Shown in pieces: positions 37,901 through 45,535 of a stretch of 50,815 nucleotides of DNA. Position numbers and translations under genes: made by a program. A model generated the notes under the pieces. The model saw only the letters and a program-made list of their open reading frames with translations. It was not told where the DNA came from and did not search any database. Origin of the DNA: Bacteroidota bacterium (GTDB lineage: Bacteria; Bacteroidota; Bacteroidia; UKL13-3); contig JANYDU010000037.1 in assembly GCA_025359805.1 (NCBI GenBank), positions 1 through 50,815 of the forward strand, read 5' to 3'. Numbering within the stretch: the stretch's first letter is position 1; every line of letters begins with the position of its first letter.

Positions 37901-38790
37901 AGGATAATAGTTTTCACTTCAGCTTCAACAATCAAATCAATATGATCTTCTTCAAGCACCGTATCACGCTCAATTATTACCTCGTTACGTTCAATAGATA
38001 CTACTTCACCAGTATCCTCGTCAACGAAATCTTCAACCCAAGTTTTTAAAACTCTTGCAGCAAGTTTACGTCCAAGTACTTTTTTCAAGCCACTCTTGCT
38101 TACCTTCACTTCTTCTGCAAGATCAAACAGGTTTAAAATGTCTTTATCAGTTTCGAAACCAATTGCACGAAGCAATGTGGTTACGGGGAATTTTTTCTTA
38201 CGATCAATATAAGCATACATTACGTTATTTACGTCTGTTGCAAACTCAATCCAACTTCCTTTAAATGGAATAACCCGAGCTGAATACAGCTTGGTTCCAT
38301 TGGTGTGGTATGATTGACCAAAGAAAACTCCTGGTGATCGGTGTAATTGAGAAACGATAACGCGCTCAGCACCATTAATCACAAATGTTCCGCCTGGAGT
38401 CATGTATGGGATTGTACCCAAATACACATCTTGCACGATGGTTTGAAAATCTTCGTGCTCAGGATCGTTACAAGAAAGTTTAAGTTTTGCCTTTAGTGGC
38501 ACGTTGTATGTTAATCCACGTTCAATACACTCTTCAATTGAGTAGCGTGGCGGATCAACAAAATAATCAAGAAACTCTAAAACGAAAATATTTCTTGTAT
38601 CTGATATTGGAAAATTTTCCATAAACACCTTGAAAAGACCTTCGTTGGCCCTACTTTCAGAGGTGGTATCTAATTGGAAAAATTCTTTAAAAGATTCTAG
38701 TTGGACATCAAGAAAATCCGGGTAGTCTAGAACTTTTTTTACTGAAGCGAAATTGATTCTTTCTTCAGTTGTATTGATTTTTTTAGCCAA
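34975..38790 (-). CDS. rpoB: RNA polymerase beta subunit
   Basis: 1271 residues. The rifampicin-pocket region includes [34 protein letters not shown] (residues as read near 460-490; unchanged in its first part). Later landmarks are the [17 protein letters not shown] stretch, [19 protein letters not shown] and the C-terminal [20 protein letters not shown]. The start codon is TTG at 38790; no in-frame ATG lies upstream before the preceding hairpin. It is separated from rplL by 104 bases that contain a strong stem-loop. Confidence 0.97.
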   Translation of the reverse strand: MAKKINTTEERINFASVKKVLDYPDFLDVQLESFKEFFQLDTTSESRANEGLFKVFMENFPISDTRNIFVLEFLDYFVDPPRYSIEECIERGLTYNVPLKAKLKLSCNDPEHEDFQTIVQDVYLGTIPYMTPGGTFVINGAERVIVSQLHRSPGVFFGQSYHTNGTKLYSARVIPFKGSWIEFATDVNNVMYAYIDRKKKFPVTTLLRAIGFETDKDILNLFDLAEEVKVSKSGLKKVLGRKLAARVLKTWVEDFVDEDTGEVVSIERNEVIIERDTVLEEDHIDLIVEAEVKTIILHKNEASHNDFAIILNTLQKDTSNSGKEAHEHIYRQLRNADPPDEETARGVIDKLFFSDKRYDLGEVGRYRINRKLNRTVSSEVRVLTREDIVSIIKYLIELSNSRADVDDIDHLSNRRVRTVGEQLYSQFGVGLARMARTIRERMNIRDNEVFTPADLINAKTLSSVINSFFGTNQLSQFMDQTNPLAEITHKRRMSALGPGGLSRDRAGFEVRDVHYTHYGRLCTIETPEGPNIGLISSLCVHAKINGMGFIETPYLKVVNGKVAINEPVTYLSAEDEDGKTIAQSDARYDDKGNFEDDRIKARYEGDFPMLEPEKLDFMDIAPNQIVSIAASMIPFLEHNDANRALMGSNMQRQAVPLLKPQAPIVGTGLEGKIAKDSRALIVAEGKGVVEAVDAREIIIRYEQTETDKLVSFGTDTKVYKLTKFLRTNQNTCINLKPIVRKGDKVEKGQVLCDGYATENGELALGRNLKVAFMPWQGYNFEDAIVISEKVAKEDIFTSIHVTEYELEVRDTKRGEEELTNDIPNVSEEATKNLDENGLIRIGCEVGEGDILIGKITPKGETEPSPEEKLLRAIFGDKAGDVKDASLKASPSSSGVVIDKKLFARVKKEKAAKGEDKIKVAKLSDEHEKSIKVIKSQLVEKLFTVLSGKTSQGVFNVYNEELISKGTKFTMKNLNDIDFTHINTNNWTTDAEKNEQVRLILSNYKNRLNQEIAAFKRKEFAITVGDELPNGILKLAKVYIANKRKLKVGDKMAGRHGNKGIVARIVREEDLPFQEDGTPVDIVLNPLGVPSRMNLGQIYETVLGWAGLELGVKFATPIFDGATEEQVVDYCRKAGIPDYGKTYLYDGLSGQRFDQPTTVGVIYMIKLGHMVDDKMHARSIGPYSLITQQPLGGKAQFGGQRFGEMEVWALEAFGAANILQEILTIKSDDIVGRAKTYEAIVKGDNLPTPGIPESFNVLVHELRGLGLDLTLE

Positions 38791-38844
38791 TGGAATATGT
38801 TTTTAAATTGATGAAAAAAAACCTCAATTTATATAAATAGAAAA

Positions 38845-38871
38845 TTGACCCACGGCCTAAACCGGGGTCAA
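38845..38871 (-). promoter_or_regulatory. stem-loop between rplL and rpoB
   Basis: TTGACCC, a one-base bulge and CGG pair with CCG and GGGTCAA (10 pairs, six-base loop). On the minus strand only four T follow before C, so it is a weak terminator or a processing site, in the place where other bacteria attenuate rpoBC relative to the ribosomal genes. Confidence 0.7.
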
Positions 38872-38894
38872 ATATTGTGCGGAGCTAACGCGAA

Positions 38895-39272
38895 CTACTT
38901 AAGTTCAACCTCAGCGCCAGCTTCTACTAGCTTAGCTTTAAGCGATTCAGCTTCTGCCTTATCAACGCCCTCTTTAATTGGTTTTGGAGCACCGTCAACA
39001 AGTTCTTTAGCTTCTTTCAAACCTAATCCCGTTAAATCTTTTACCAATTTAACAACGTTAAGCTTAGCAGCACCAGCTGACTTCAGAATAACTGTGAATG
39101 AAGTTTGTTCGGCTTCAGCCGCAGCAGCACCTGCAGCAGCAGGAGCAGCAACTACAGCTGCAGCAGCAGCTGGCTCGATGCCATATTCGTCTTTAAGGAT
39201 TTTAGCTAACTCGTTAACTTCTTTTACTGATAAGTTTACTAACTGATCAGCAAATGCTTTTAAATCTGCCAT
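38895..39272 (-). CDS. rplL: ribosomal protein bL12 (L7/L12)
   Basis: 125 residues. N-terminal dimerisation part ([20 protein letters not shown]), an Ala-rich hinge (about 33-52), then the globular C-terminal domain with [24 protein letters not shown]. It forms the ribosomal stalk that calls translation factors such as EF-Tu, encoded nearby. The gene is preceded by rplJ, with a 50-base gap, and separated from rpoB by a hairpin. Confidence 0.98.
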   Translation of the reverse strand: MADLKAFADQLVNLSVKEVNELAKILKDEYGIEPAAAAAVVAAPAAAGAAAAEAEQTSFTVILKSAGAAKLNVVKLVKDLTGLGLKEAKELVDGAPKPIKEGVDKAEAESLKAKLVEAGAEVELK

Positions 39273-39322
39273 TGTTTTAAGTTTTAAATTGTTATTTGAT
39301 TGTTTAAATTAAAATTGTTGAA

Positions 39323-39844
39323 TTACTCTGGTCTTTCTGATAAAGTTTTAACAATACCTGAAAGTTTGTTACCACCTGATTGTAATGCTGAAATAACATT
39401 TTTTGCAGGTGATTGTAGCAAGCCAATGATATCTCCAATAAGCTCGTTTCTTGATTTAAGAGCGATTAGAGCATCAAGTTGATTGTCGCCAATAAACACA
39501 TCAGAATCAATATAAGCACCTTTCAAATAAGGCTTATCTTTATCTTTTCTGAAACTTTTAATGATTTTTGCTGGTGACTTGCCATCTTGTGAAAACAATA
39601 ATGCGGTATTACCTTTAAGGGTATCAACCAACGCACCATAATCTTTTCCGGTACGTTCCATTGCTTTCTTAATAAGGGTATTCTTTGATACTTCCATTTC
39701 TACTCCACCATTAAAGAATTCTCTTCTTAGTTGATTAGTTTTTAAAGCATTCAAAGAAGATACATCAGTTATGTAGATGTATTTGTATTCATTAAACTTG
39801 CTTACAAGTTCATTTACTACGTCTGCTTTTTTATCTTTATTCAT
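39323..39844 (-). CDS. rplJ: ribosomal protein uL10
   Basis: 173 residues. It carries the bL12 dimers. Seen are the N-terminal DKKADVVNELVSKFNEYKYI, RREFFNGGVEMEVSKNTLIKKAME and the FIGDNQLDALIALKSRNELIG region. It follows rplA by 11 bases, so the classical uL10 leader-binding site cannot lie in that tiny gap; control may be placed elsewhere or be different. Confidence 0.97.
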   Translation of the reverse strand: MNKDKKADVVNELVSKFNEYKYIYITDVSSLNALKTNQLRREFFNGGVEMEVSKNTLIKKAMERTGKDYGALVDTLKGNTALLFSQDGKSPAKIIKSFRKDKDKPYLKGAYIDSDVFIGDNQLDALIALKSRNELIGDIIGLLQSPAKNVISALQSGGNKLSGIVKTLSERPE

Positions 39845-39855
39845 AACTGATCTGA

Positions 39856-40554
39856 TTAAATACCTGGTACTGATTTAACATCTATTGTAACTCCAGGGCT
39901 CATTGTACTGGATACATGGATCCCTTTAAAATAAGTTCCTTTAGATGAAGATGGTTTTAATTTTGAAATGGTCTGAATCAATTCTACCGCATTTTCGTAA
40001 AGTTTTTCGGGGGCAAAGGATGCCTTACCTATTGAAGTATGGATTGCTCCTTCTTTATCAACTTTAAAGTCAATTTTTCCAGCTTTTACTTCTCTTACTA
40101 CTTTACCAATTTCAGTTGTAACTGTTCCCGACTTTGGGTTTGGCATTAAGTTTCTTGGACCTAATATTTTCCCAAGCTTACCTAACTTAGCCATTACCTG
40201 AGGTTGCGTAACGATGATATCGATATCAACCCATCCTTTTTCTATCTTTTGAATATACTCATCCAAACCTACATAATCGGCACCCGCTTCTTTAGCTTCA
40301 GCTTCCTTATCAGGAGATACCAATGCTAAAACACGTACATCTTTACCTGTGCCGTGTGGTAGGCTTACTACTCCACGAACCATTTGGTTGGCTTTTTTCG
40401 GATCAACACCCAAGCGAATATCAATATCAACAGATGAATCAAATTTTGTGTAGGATAACTCTTTCACTAATTTAGAAGCATCGGTTAGCGTGTATTGCTT
40501 ACTGGCATCAACTTTTGATAGAACAATTTTTCTTTTCTTAGTTAACCTGGCCAT
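39856..40554 (-). CDS. rplA: ribosomal protein uL1
   Basis: 232 residues, the usual length. Conserved stretches: [54 protein letters not shown] and the end with [12 protein letters not shown]. It forms the mobile stalk at the E-site and in many bacteria represses its own operon. It follows rplK by 14 bases. Confidence 0.98.
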   Translation of the reverse strand: MARLTKKRKIVLSKVDASKQYTLTDASKLVKELSYTKFDSSVDIDIRLGVDPKKANQMVRGVVSLPHGTGKDVRVLALVSPDKEAEAKEAGADYVGLDEYIQKIEKGWVDIDIIVTQPQVMAKLGKLGKILGPRNLMPNPKSGTVTTEIGKVVREVKAGKIDFKVDKEGAIHTSIGKASFAPEKLYENAVELIQTISKLKPSSSKGTYFKGIHVSSTMSPGVTIDVKSVPGI

Positions 40555-40568
40555 TTTTTTTAATTTAA

Positions 40569-41012
40569 TTAATTACTAAAAGGGTTGTCGCCCGTAACAG
40601 CTATTCCCATGCTTCTAGCCGAACCTGCAACCATTTTCATGGCTGATTCAACTTTGAAACAATTCATGTCCTGCATTTTATCTTCAGCGATCTTACGAAC
40701 CTGATCCCAAGAAACATTTCCTGCTTTCTTACGATTTGATTCAGCCGATCCCTTTGGAGCTTTTGCAGCTTCCAACAGTTGAGAGGCAACTGGTGGAGTT
40801 TTTATTACAAAATCAAAAGATTTGTCGCTATAAACTGATATTACTACAGGTAAAATTTTACCTGCCTTGTCCTGAGTTCTTGCATTAAATTGTTTGCAAA
40901 ACTCCATGATATTAACACCCTTAGAACCTAAGGCAGGACCGATGGGAGGTGCGGGGTTAGCAGCTCCACCTTTAACTTGTAATTTAATAAACCCTGTTAA
41001 CTCTTTTGCCAT
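40569..41012 (-). CDS. rplK: ribosomal protein uL11
   Basis: 147 residues. Recognised by [40 protein letters not shown], the [18 protein letters not shown] stretch and GTARSMGI-like end ([13 protein letters not shown]). It builds the GTPase-associated centre with 23S rRNA. It follows nusG by 53 bases on the minus strand. Confidence 0.98.
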   Translation of the reverse strand: MAKELTGFIKLQVKGGAANPAPPIGPALGSKGVNIMEFCKQFNARTQDKAGKILPVVISVYSDKSFDFVIKTPPVASQLLEAAKAPKGSAESNRKKAGNVSWDQVRKIAEDKMQDMNCFKVESAMKMVAGSARSMGIAVTGDNPFSN

Positions 41013-41065
41013 ATAAATAATATTTCGACTTGCGTTTTATAGAAACAAGCCATTTGTACAAAAAA

Positions 41066-41620
41066 TTAATTTTCTTTTTCTACTTGAACAAAGTTTAGTT
41101 CTAATGGCGTTCTTCTTCCAAAAATCTTCACCATTACTTTTACTTTTTTCTTATCATCCATCACTTCCTCTATCACACCTGAGAATCCGCTAAATGGACC
41201 ATCATTTACTTTAACTGATTCGCCAACAATAAATGGCTCCACCATTGTTTCTCCTAATTCTGAAATATCATCAACAGTTCCTAAAATTCTGTTTATTTCT
41301 GATTGTCTTAAAGGAGTTGGCGTTGCCTTACCTCCAAGAAAACCAACCACACCATTAATAGAAGCGATAATATGCCCAACTTCACCAACCAATTCTGCTT
41401 GAATCATCATATATCCTGGAAAATAACTTTTCTCTTTAGAAGATTTTTTTCCGTTTTTTATTTGAAATACCTTTTCTGTAGGAATCAATATTTGAGGTAC
41501 ATGCGAAAGTAGTCCTGCACGCTCAAGTTCAGATTCAATCTGTACTTTCACTTTTTTTTCCTGACCTGTTATGGCCCTAACTACATACCATTTATATTGA
41601 TCCGTTGACATTGCGTTCAT
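41066..41620 (-). CDS. nusG: transcription antitermination factor NusG
   Basis: 184 residues. NGN domain (KWYVVRAITGQEKKVKVQIE, KSYFPGYMMIQAELVG, VGFLGGKATPTPL) then a KOW domain (about 125-184, GESVKVNDGPFSGFSGVIEE). NusG holds RNA polymerase and links it to the ribosome or Rho. ATG 41620 is used; ATG 41611 (MSTDQYKW) is equally possible. It is 17 bases from the secE stop. Confidence 0.97.
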   Translation of the reverse strand: MNAMSTDQYKWYVVRAITGQEKKVKVQIESELERAGLLSHVPQILIPTEKVFQIKNGKKSSKEKSYFPGYMMIQAELVGEVGHIIASINGVVGFLGGKATPTPLRQSEINRILGTVDDISELGETMVEPFIVGESVKVNDGPFSGFSGVIEEVMDDKKKVKVMVKIFGRRTPLELNFVQVEKEN

Positions 41621-41637
41621 CTTAAGTTTAAAGAATA

Positions 41638-41835
41638 TTAGCTCTGAAAAATTTGATAAAAAAATCCAAGACTACCGCTGCTAATGATATCAATAATATA
41701 GATAACAAAAGCAATAAGTAGTGATGCTACCATTACAATTACAGTACTTTCCTGAAGGTCTTCCCAAGTAGGCCAAGACACTTTATTAACCAACTCATCG
41801 GTTGAAAGTCTAAGATATTCTTTAATTTTATTCAT
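41638..41835 (-). CDS. secE: preprotein translocase subunit SecE
   Basis: 65 residues, the short single-helix form common outside enterobacteria. DELVNKVSWPTWEDLQEST is the conserved amphipathic segment and is followed by one membrane helix (about 33-55, VIVMVASLLIAFVIYIIDII). ATG 41835 is the real start; an upstream extension of the open frame would run into the tRNA-Trp gene. SecE braces the SecY channel. Confidence 0.95.
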   Translation of the reverse strand: MNKIKEYLRLSTDELVNKVSWPTWEDLQESTVIVMVASLLIAFVIYIIDIISSGSLGFFYQIFQS

Positions 41836-41852
41836 TTTTTTAACTTTTATAG

Positions 41853-41923
41853 CACGGGTGGAGAGATTCGAACTCCCATCAGCGGTTTTGGAGACCGACA
41901 TTCTACCCTTGAACTACACCCGT
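41853..41923 (-). tRNA. trnW: tRNA-Trp (anticodon CCA)
   Basis: Acceptor ACGGGTG pairs with CACCCGT, discriminator G, loop CTCCAAA with anticodon CCA. No encoded 3' CCA. The first anticodon-stem pair is T27 against C43, a mismatch (stem TCGGT/ACCGC). It lies between tuf and secE as in many bacteria. Confidence 0.95.
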
Positions 41924-41941
41924 AATTCCTATTTTGTTATA

Positions 41942-41986
41942 GATGCCAAATGTTGGGTAGCTTTTGGCCAACCCAACATTCGCATC
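41942..41986 (-). other. long stem-loop between tuf and tRNA-Trp
   Basis: AATGTTGGGT and ACCCAACATT pair perfectly (10 base pairs) around 12 bases, and outer GATGC/GCATC adds five pairs past a small internal loop. No T-run follows on the minus strand, so RNA processing or transcript-end protection is more likely than termination. Confidence 0.75.
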
Positions 41987-42005
41987 ATTTTAATTTTATT
42001 AAATA

Positions 42006-43193
42006 CTATTTAAGAACTTCGATAACCTGACCGGCACCAATTGTTCTACCACCTTCACGGATAGCGAAACGTAAGTTCTTTTCCATAGCGATTGGCTGAA
42101 TCAAAGTAACTGTTACTGTTACGTTATCACCAGGCATAATCATTTCCATTCCTTCAGGTAATTTTACTTCACCTGTAACATCTGTTGTACGGAAATAGAA
42201 CTGTGGACGGTATCTATTAAAGAATGGAGTATGACGTCCACCTTCTTCTTTGCTCAATACATAAACTTCAGCTTTGAACTCAGTGTGTGGTGTTACCGAA
42301 CCTGGCTTACAAATAACCATTCCTCTGCGGATAGCTTCTTTATCAATACCACGTAATAATAAACCAACGTTATCACCAGCCTCACCTCTATCAAGAATTT
42401 TACGGAACATTTCAACACCAGTAACTACTGAAGTAAGTTTTTCAGCACCCATTCCGATAATATCTACTGTTTCATTTGAATTGATAATTCCACGCTCAAT
42501 ACGACCTGTAGCAACAGTACCACGACCAGTAATCGAGAATACATCTTCAACAGGCATTAAGAAAGGAAGTTCAGTTGCACGAGGAGGAACTGGAATGTAA
42601 GTATCAACAGCATTCATCAATTCCATAATTTTCTCAACCCAAACTGGATCGCCATTCAATCCACCCAAAGCAGATCCTCTTATAACAGGAATATCATTTC
42701 CAGGGAAATCATATTTTGTTAAAAGATCACGAATTTCCATTTCAACAATTTCTAATATTTCGGCATCATCAACCATATCCACTTTATTCATAAACACAAC
42801 AATTCTAGGAACACCAACTTGGCGAGCCAAAAGAATGTGCTCACGAGTTTGTGGCATTGGACCATCCGTAGCAGCTACCACAACGATAGCACCGTCCATT
42901 TGGGCAGCACCCGTAACCATGTTTTTTACATAATCCGCGTGACCTGGACAATCTACGTGTGCATAATGACGTGCAGCAGTAGAATACTCAACGTGCGCAG
43001 TATTAATTGTAATACCACGTTCTCTTTCTTCAGGAGCAGAGTCAATTGAATCAAATGAACGAGCTTCTGACAAACCTTTATCTGCCAAAACTTTAGTAAT
43101 AGCAGCTGTTAAGGTTGTTTTACCGTGATCAACGTGACCGATAGTACCAATATTTACATGGGGTTTGCTACGGTCGAATTTTTCTTTTGCCAT
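42006..43193 (-). CDS. tuf: translation elongation factor Tu
   Basis: 395 residues. G1 GHVDHGKTT (about 19-27), the [15 protein letters not shown] switch region, [20 protein letters not shown] and GSALGGLNG mark the GTPase domain, followed by the two beta-barrel domains ([31 protein letters not shown]). It delivers aminoacyl-tRNA to the ribosome. It lies in the tRNA-tuf-tRNA-Trp-secE order, downstream of four tRNA genes and likely in one transcript with them. Confidence 0.99.
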   Translation of the reverse strand: MAKEKFDRSKPHVNIGTIGHVDHGKTTLTAAITKVLADKGLSEARSFDSIDSAPEERERGITINTAHVEYSTAARHYAHVDCPGHADYVKNMVTGAAQMDGAIVVVAATDGPMPQTREHILLARQVGVPRIVVFMNKVDMVDDAEILEIVEMEIRDLLTKYDFPGNDIPVIRGSALGGLNGDPVWVEKIMELMNAVDTYIPVPPRATELPFLMPVEDVFSITGRGTVATGRIERGIINSNETVDIIGMGAEKLTSVVTGVEMFRKILDRGEAGDNVGLLLRGIDKEAIRRGMVICKPGSVTPHTEFKAEVYVLSKEEGGRHTPFFNRYRPQFYFRTTDVTGEVKLPEGMEMIMPGDNVTVTVTLIQPIAMEKNLRFAIREGGRTIGAGQVIEVLK

Positions 43194-43256
43194 AATTTTT
43201 AAGTATTGAAATTATATTTATTATTTATTTTATTTAAAAGTTCAATTCCAATTTAG

Positions 43257-43328
<72 letters not shown>

Positions 43329-43375
43329 TTTTTTCAGTTATAGTCAGCGATCATTAGTCAATTTAACTTCATTTC

Positions 43376-43406
43376 CATTCAATTGACAAATGACATTTGA
43401 CATTTG
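43376..43406. repeat. heptad-period repeat between two tRNA genes
   Basis: Four units at period 7: CATTCAA, TTGACAA, ATGACAT, TTGACAT, then TTG. Lies between tRNA-Thr(GGT) and tRNA-Gly in transcribed spacer. Confidence 0.6.
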
Positions 43407-43411
43407 TTTAG

Positions 43412-43484
43412 AGCGGGAGACCGGGCTCGAACCGGCCACCTATAGCTTGGAAGGCTATCGCTCTACCAAATGAGCTACTCCCGC
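43412..43484 (-). tRNA. trnG: tRNA-Gly (anticodon TCC)
   Basis: Acceptor GCGGGAG/CTCCCGC, discriminator T, anticodon stem ATAGC/GCTAT around CTTCCAA, anticodon TCC. No encoded CCA. Confidence 0.95.
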
Positions 43485-43560
43485 AATATCATATTTCAAT
43501 CCACTTTATAATCAAATATAAATTTGACAAAAGTAGTTTCTATCCTTTTAAAATTTTATG

Positions 43561-43641
43561 TGGGGAGAGAAGGATTCGAACCTTCGAAGCTCTCGCAATG
43601 GATTTACAGTCCATCCCATTTGGCCACTCTGGTATCTCCCC
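43561..43641 (-). tRNA. trnY: tRNA-Tyr (anticodon GTA)
   Basis: Acceptor GGGGAGA/TCTCCCC, discriminator A, anticodon stem ATGGA/TCCAT around CTGTAAA, anticodon GTA. A long variable arm (class II), as expected for tRNA-Tyr. Confidence 0.95.
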
Positions 43642-43684
43642 GACAGTATTTTTTGATTTTAATTTATCTATTAAAACCAAGCTG

Positions 43685-43757
43685 AGCCACTTGCCGGAAT
43701 CGAACCAGCGACCTACTGATTACAAATCAGTTGCTCTACCAGCTGAGCTAAAGTGGC
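43685..43757 (-). tRNA. trnT: tRNA-Thr (anticodon TGT)
   Basis: Acceptor GCCACTT/AAGTGGC, discriminator T, anticodon stem ACTGA/TCAGT around TTTGTAA, anticodon TGT. First gene of the tRNA-tuf transcript. Confidence 0.95.
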
Positions 43758-43773
43758 GTGCTTAAAAGAACGA

Positions 43774-43813
43774 AGTCCTTTTAAAATAACGATACCATTA
43801 TTTCAAAAGGACT
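43774..43813 (-). promoter_or_regulatory. leader stem-loop with alternative hairpin, tRNA-tuf transcript
   Basis: AGTCCTTTT, one mismatch and AAATAA pair with TTATTT, mismatch and AAAAGGACT around an eight-base loop: 15 pairs. Its 3' arm also fits a second hairpin, TTAAAAG with CTTTTAA, nearer the first tRNA. The two cannot form at once. Confidence 0.65.
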
Positions 43814-43814
43814 G

Positions 43815-43843
43815 CAAATGTAGACGATTTTAGATTATTTCAA
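43815..43843 (-). promoter_or_regulatory. promoter of the tRNA-tuf operon
   Basis: On the minus strand TTG (43843-43841), 18 bases, TACATTTG (43822-43815), an exact match to the Bacteroidota consensus TTG-N17-19-TAnnTTTG, followed by C. It points toward the tRNA genes and is 58 bases before the first of them. Confidence 0.8.
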
Positions 43844-43863
43844 CTATCCAAAGAATTTTTTTT

Positions 43864-44166
43864 CTAATTTTTTTCTTGAAGCTTCTCTTTGTGCTTTTTA
43901 ACTTGTGTTTTAACCTTCTCAATTACAAGGTCTGTAGCGGCTTCAAAGGTATTTGAGTTTTCTTTTGCGAAGATAGGAGTTCCCGATACATTTACCTTAA
44001 TTTCTACCGTTTTATTATTTTTTTCGACATCCTTTTCTAATCGCAGATATACATCTGCTAAATTTATTCCTTCATGAAACGTATTTACTTTTTCTACTTT
44101 CTGAGTAACAAAATCGAGCAATTTTTTGTCTGCGTCAAAATGGATGGACTGAATGTCAACTTTCAT
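43864..44166 (-). CDS. hpf: short-form ribosome hibernation promoting factor / RaiA family
   Basis: 100 residues, the short form. N-terminal MKVDIQSIHFDADKKLLDFV, LEKDVEKNNKTVEIKVNV and the conserved EAATDLVIEKVKTQVKKHKEK near the end. HPF binds the small subunit in stationary phase and helps make inactive ribosome dimers or inactive 70S. It follows xerC by 81 bases and lies just upstream of the tRNA-tuf promoter on the same strand. Confidence 0.93.
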   Translation of the reverse strand: MKVDIQSIHFDADKKLLDFVTQKVEKVNTFHEGINLADVYLRLEKDVEKNNKTVEIKVNVSGTPIFAKENSNTFEAATDLVIEKVKTQVKKHKEKLQEKN

Positions 44167-44247
44167 AAATTTATTTTTTTAATGAGATGTTTGCAACCTG
44201 CCTCTGCTTGCATCTCTTGTTCCATTTACTTTCGGACAGGATTTAAT

Positions 44248-45156
44248 TTAGGCACGTGGGTGCTTATTTTTATAAATATTTTTCAATCGTTCAATACTAT
44301 TGTGTGTGTATACCTGAGTTGCTGCAAGATTTGCATGCCCAAGCAATTCCTTAATTGCATTTAAATCCGCTCCTCTATTTAATAGATGAGTTGCAAACGT
44401 ATGCCTTAATATATGCGGGCTACGTTTTTCTACACTTGTTACATAAGTTAAATTTGTTTTTACAATGTTGTAAACCATTTTCGAGTAAAGTTTTTCTCCT
44501 TTTTTTGTTACTAGTAAATTTTCATTGTTTAATCCTTCTTTGGTTTTCATTTCAAGATATTCCGATATCAAAATAACTAGTTCTTTTGTAATGGGAATAA
44601 TTCGTTCCTTGTTACGCTTACCTAATACTTTTATTTGATTGTTATATAAATCCGTATCCAAAGTTTTAAGCCCAATTAACTCTGATAAACGAATACCCGT
44701 TGAGTATAATATGTTGATGAGAAGTTTATCTCTAATGCCTTCAAAATTAGGTTCAAAAAAAACTTCTTTTTTATCGTTTCCCTTTTTATCAAATAATTCA
44801 TTGATTGGCGTTTCTTCAACAAAAACAGGCAAACGTTTTTGTATTTTTGGCGATTGTACTTTTGCCATTGGATTATTTTCTACTCTGTTTTCTTTAAGCA
44901 AAAAACGATAAAAAGTCTTTAGTGTGGTAAGTTTTCGCGCAACTGAGCGCGCTGTTACTTTTTCATTCATTAAATGAACCAACCAACTGCGCACTATTTG
45001 ATGGTTAACGAGTTTAATTTCATCTACCTCAAAATTGGCTTTTAAGTACTGTTGAAATTGCCTTAAATCTGTTTGATAAGAAATAATAGTGTGAGGAGAG
45101 AAACGCTTTTCATAGTTTAAATAATTTACAAAATCATTAACACATTCCGTTATCAT
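44248..45156 (-). CDS. xerC: tyrosine recombinase XerC-like
   Basis: 302 residues. The catalytic set is complete: R156 in STGIRLSEL, H248-x-x-R251 in HILRHTFATHLL, H274 in LLGHANL and Y283 in TQVYTHN. The N-terminal SAM-like arm-binding domain begins VNDFVNYLNYEKRFSPHT. XerC works with XerD to resolve chromosome dimers at dif. The position between rpsU and hpf and the chromosomal context favour the house-keeping Xer role over a mobile element, and no att repeats are visible. Confidence 0.9.
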   Translation of the reverse strand: MITECVNDFVNYLNYEKRFSPHTIISYQTDLRQFQQYLKANFEVDEIKLVNHQIVRSWLVHLMNEKVTARSVARKLTTLKTFYRFLLKENRVENNPMAKVQSPKIQKRLPVFVEETPINELFDKKGNDKKEVFFEPNFEGIRDKLLINILYSTGIRLSELIGLKTLDTDLYNNQIKVLGKRNKERIIPITKELVILISEYLEMKTKEGLNNENLLVTKKGEKLYSKMVYNIVKTNLTYVTSVEKRSPHILRHTFATHLLNRGADLNAIKELLGHANLAATQVYTHNSIERLKNIYKNKHPRA

Positions 45157-45201
45157 TTGAAAAGCACTTTATGGCTTATCGAAATACGTAAAGAATTTGA
45201 T

Positions 45202-45238
45202 AAAAACAAAATAGCCCGAAGAAATTCTTCAGGCTATT
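45202..45238 (-). terminator. intrinsic terminator after rpsU
   Basis: AATAGCC, a C-A mismatch and GAAG pair with CTTC and GGCTATT around a five-base loop; on the minus strand the following run is T-rich (complement of AAAAACAAAA). It separates rpsU from xerC. Confidence 0.8.
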
Positions 45239-45267
45239 CAGATTTATAATGAGTTACAAATGATTAA

Positions 45268-45462
45268 TTATATGTTGGCTTCTTGTTTTAAAAATTGAAT
45301 ATAAGCAGCATGTATATTTTGCTGACGTTTTTTGATACAAGGTTTAATAAAAGCTTGTCTTTCGCGAAGTTCTTTTACCACTCCTGTTTTTTCAAACTTC
45401 TTTTTGAACTTTTTTAAAGCTCTGTCTAATGATTCGTTTTCTTTTACGTTTATAAATATCAT
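45268..45462 (-). CDS. rpsU: ribosomal protein bS21
   Basis: 64 residues. VKENESLDRALKKFKKKFEK and the basic LRERQAFIKPCIKKRQQ stretch are typical. bS21 lies near the anti-Shine-Dalgarno end of 16S rRNA; in Bacteroidota it helps to hide that end. The gene has a very strong Shine-Dalgarno sequence (next feature), against the general habit of this group, and its own promoter and terminator. So it is a one-gene transcript. Confidence 0.97.
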   Translation of the reverse strand: MIFINVKENESLDRALKKFKKKFEKTGVVKELRERQAFIKPCIKKRQQNIHAAYIQFLKQEANI

Positions 45463-45468
45463 AGTAAT

Positions 45469-45476
45469 TCACCTCC
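45469..45476 (-). promoter_or_regulatory. strong Shine-Dalgarno sequence of rpsU
   Basis: On the minus strand GGAGGTGA, fully complementary over 8 bases to the anti-Shine-Dalgarno end, with GGGGA directly upstream, 6 bases before the ATG. No other gene in the window has anything close to it. Confidence 0.9.
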
Positions 45477-45497
45477 CCTCTTTAGTACAAGGGACGG

Positions 45498-45526
45498 CAA
45501 AAGTAATTTAAAATTTTAAAATGCAA
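45498..45526 (-). promoter_or_regulatory. promoter of rpsU
   Basis: On the minus strand TTG (45526-45524), 18 bases, TACTTTTG (45505-45498), an exact TAnnTTTG element followed by CC. The leader carrying the Shine-Dalgarno sequence would be about 30 bases long. Confidence 0.8.
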
Positions 45527-45535
45527 AATATATTT

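Noticed and set aside
38845..39246. An open frame of 133 residues on the plus strand, opposite rplL
   Set aside because: It is the antisense of the Ala-rich bL12 gene; the composition follows the real gene and no signal or family is seen.
41836..41901. N-terminal extension of secE
   Set aside because: The longer frame runs into the tRNA-Trp gene; ATG 41835 gives a normal SecE.
43528..43535. A TACTTTTG element on the minus strand between tRNA-Tyr and tRNA-Gly
   Set aside because: It fits the -7 consensus but no TTG is found 17-19 bases upstream, and the tRNA genes are likely in one transcript.
44248..45156. Tyrosine recombinase as the integrase of a mobile element
   Set aside because: It stands in the conserved rpsU-xerC-hpf setting with no att repeats, cargo or change in composition; a house-keeping XerC is the better call.
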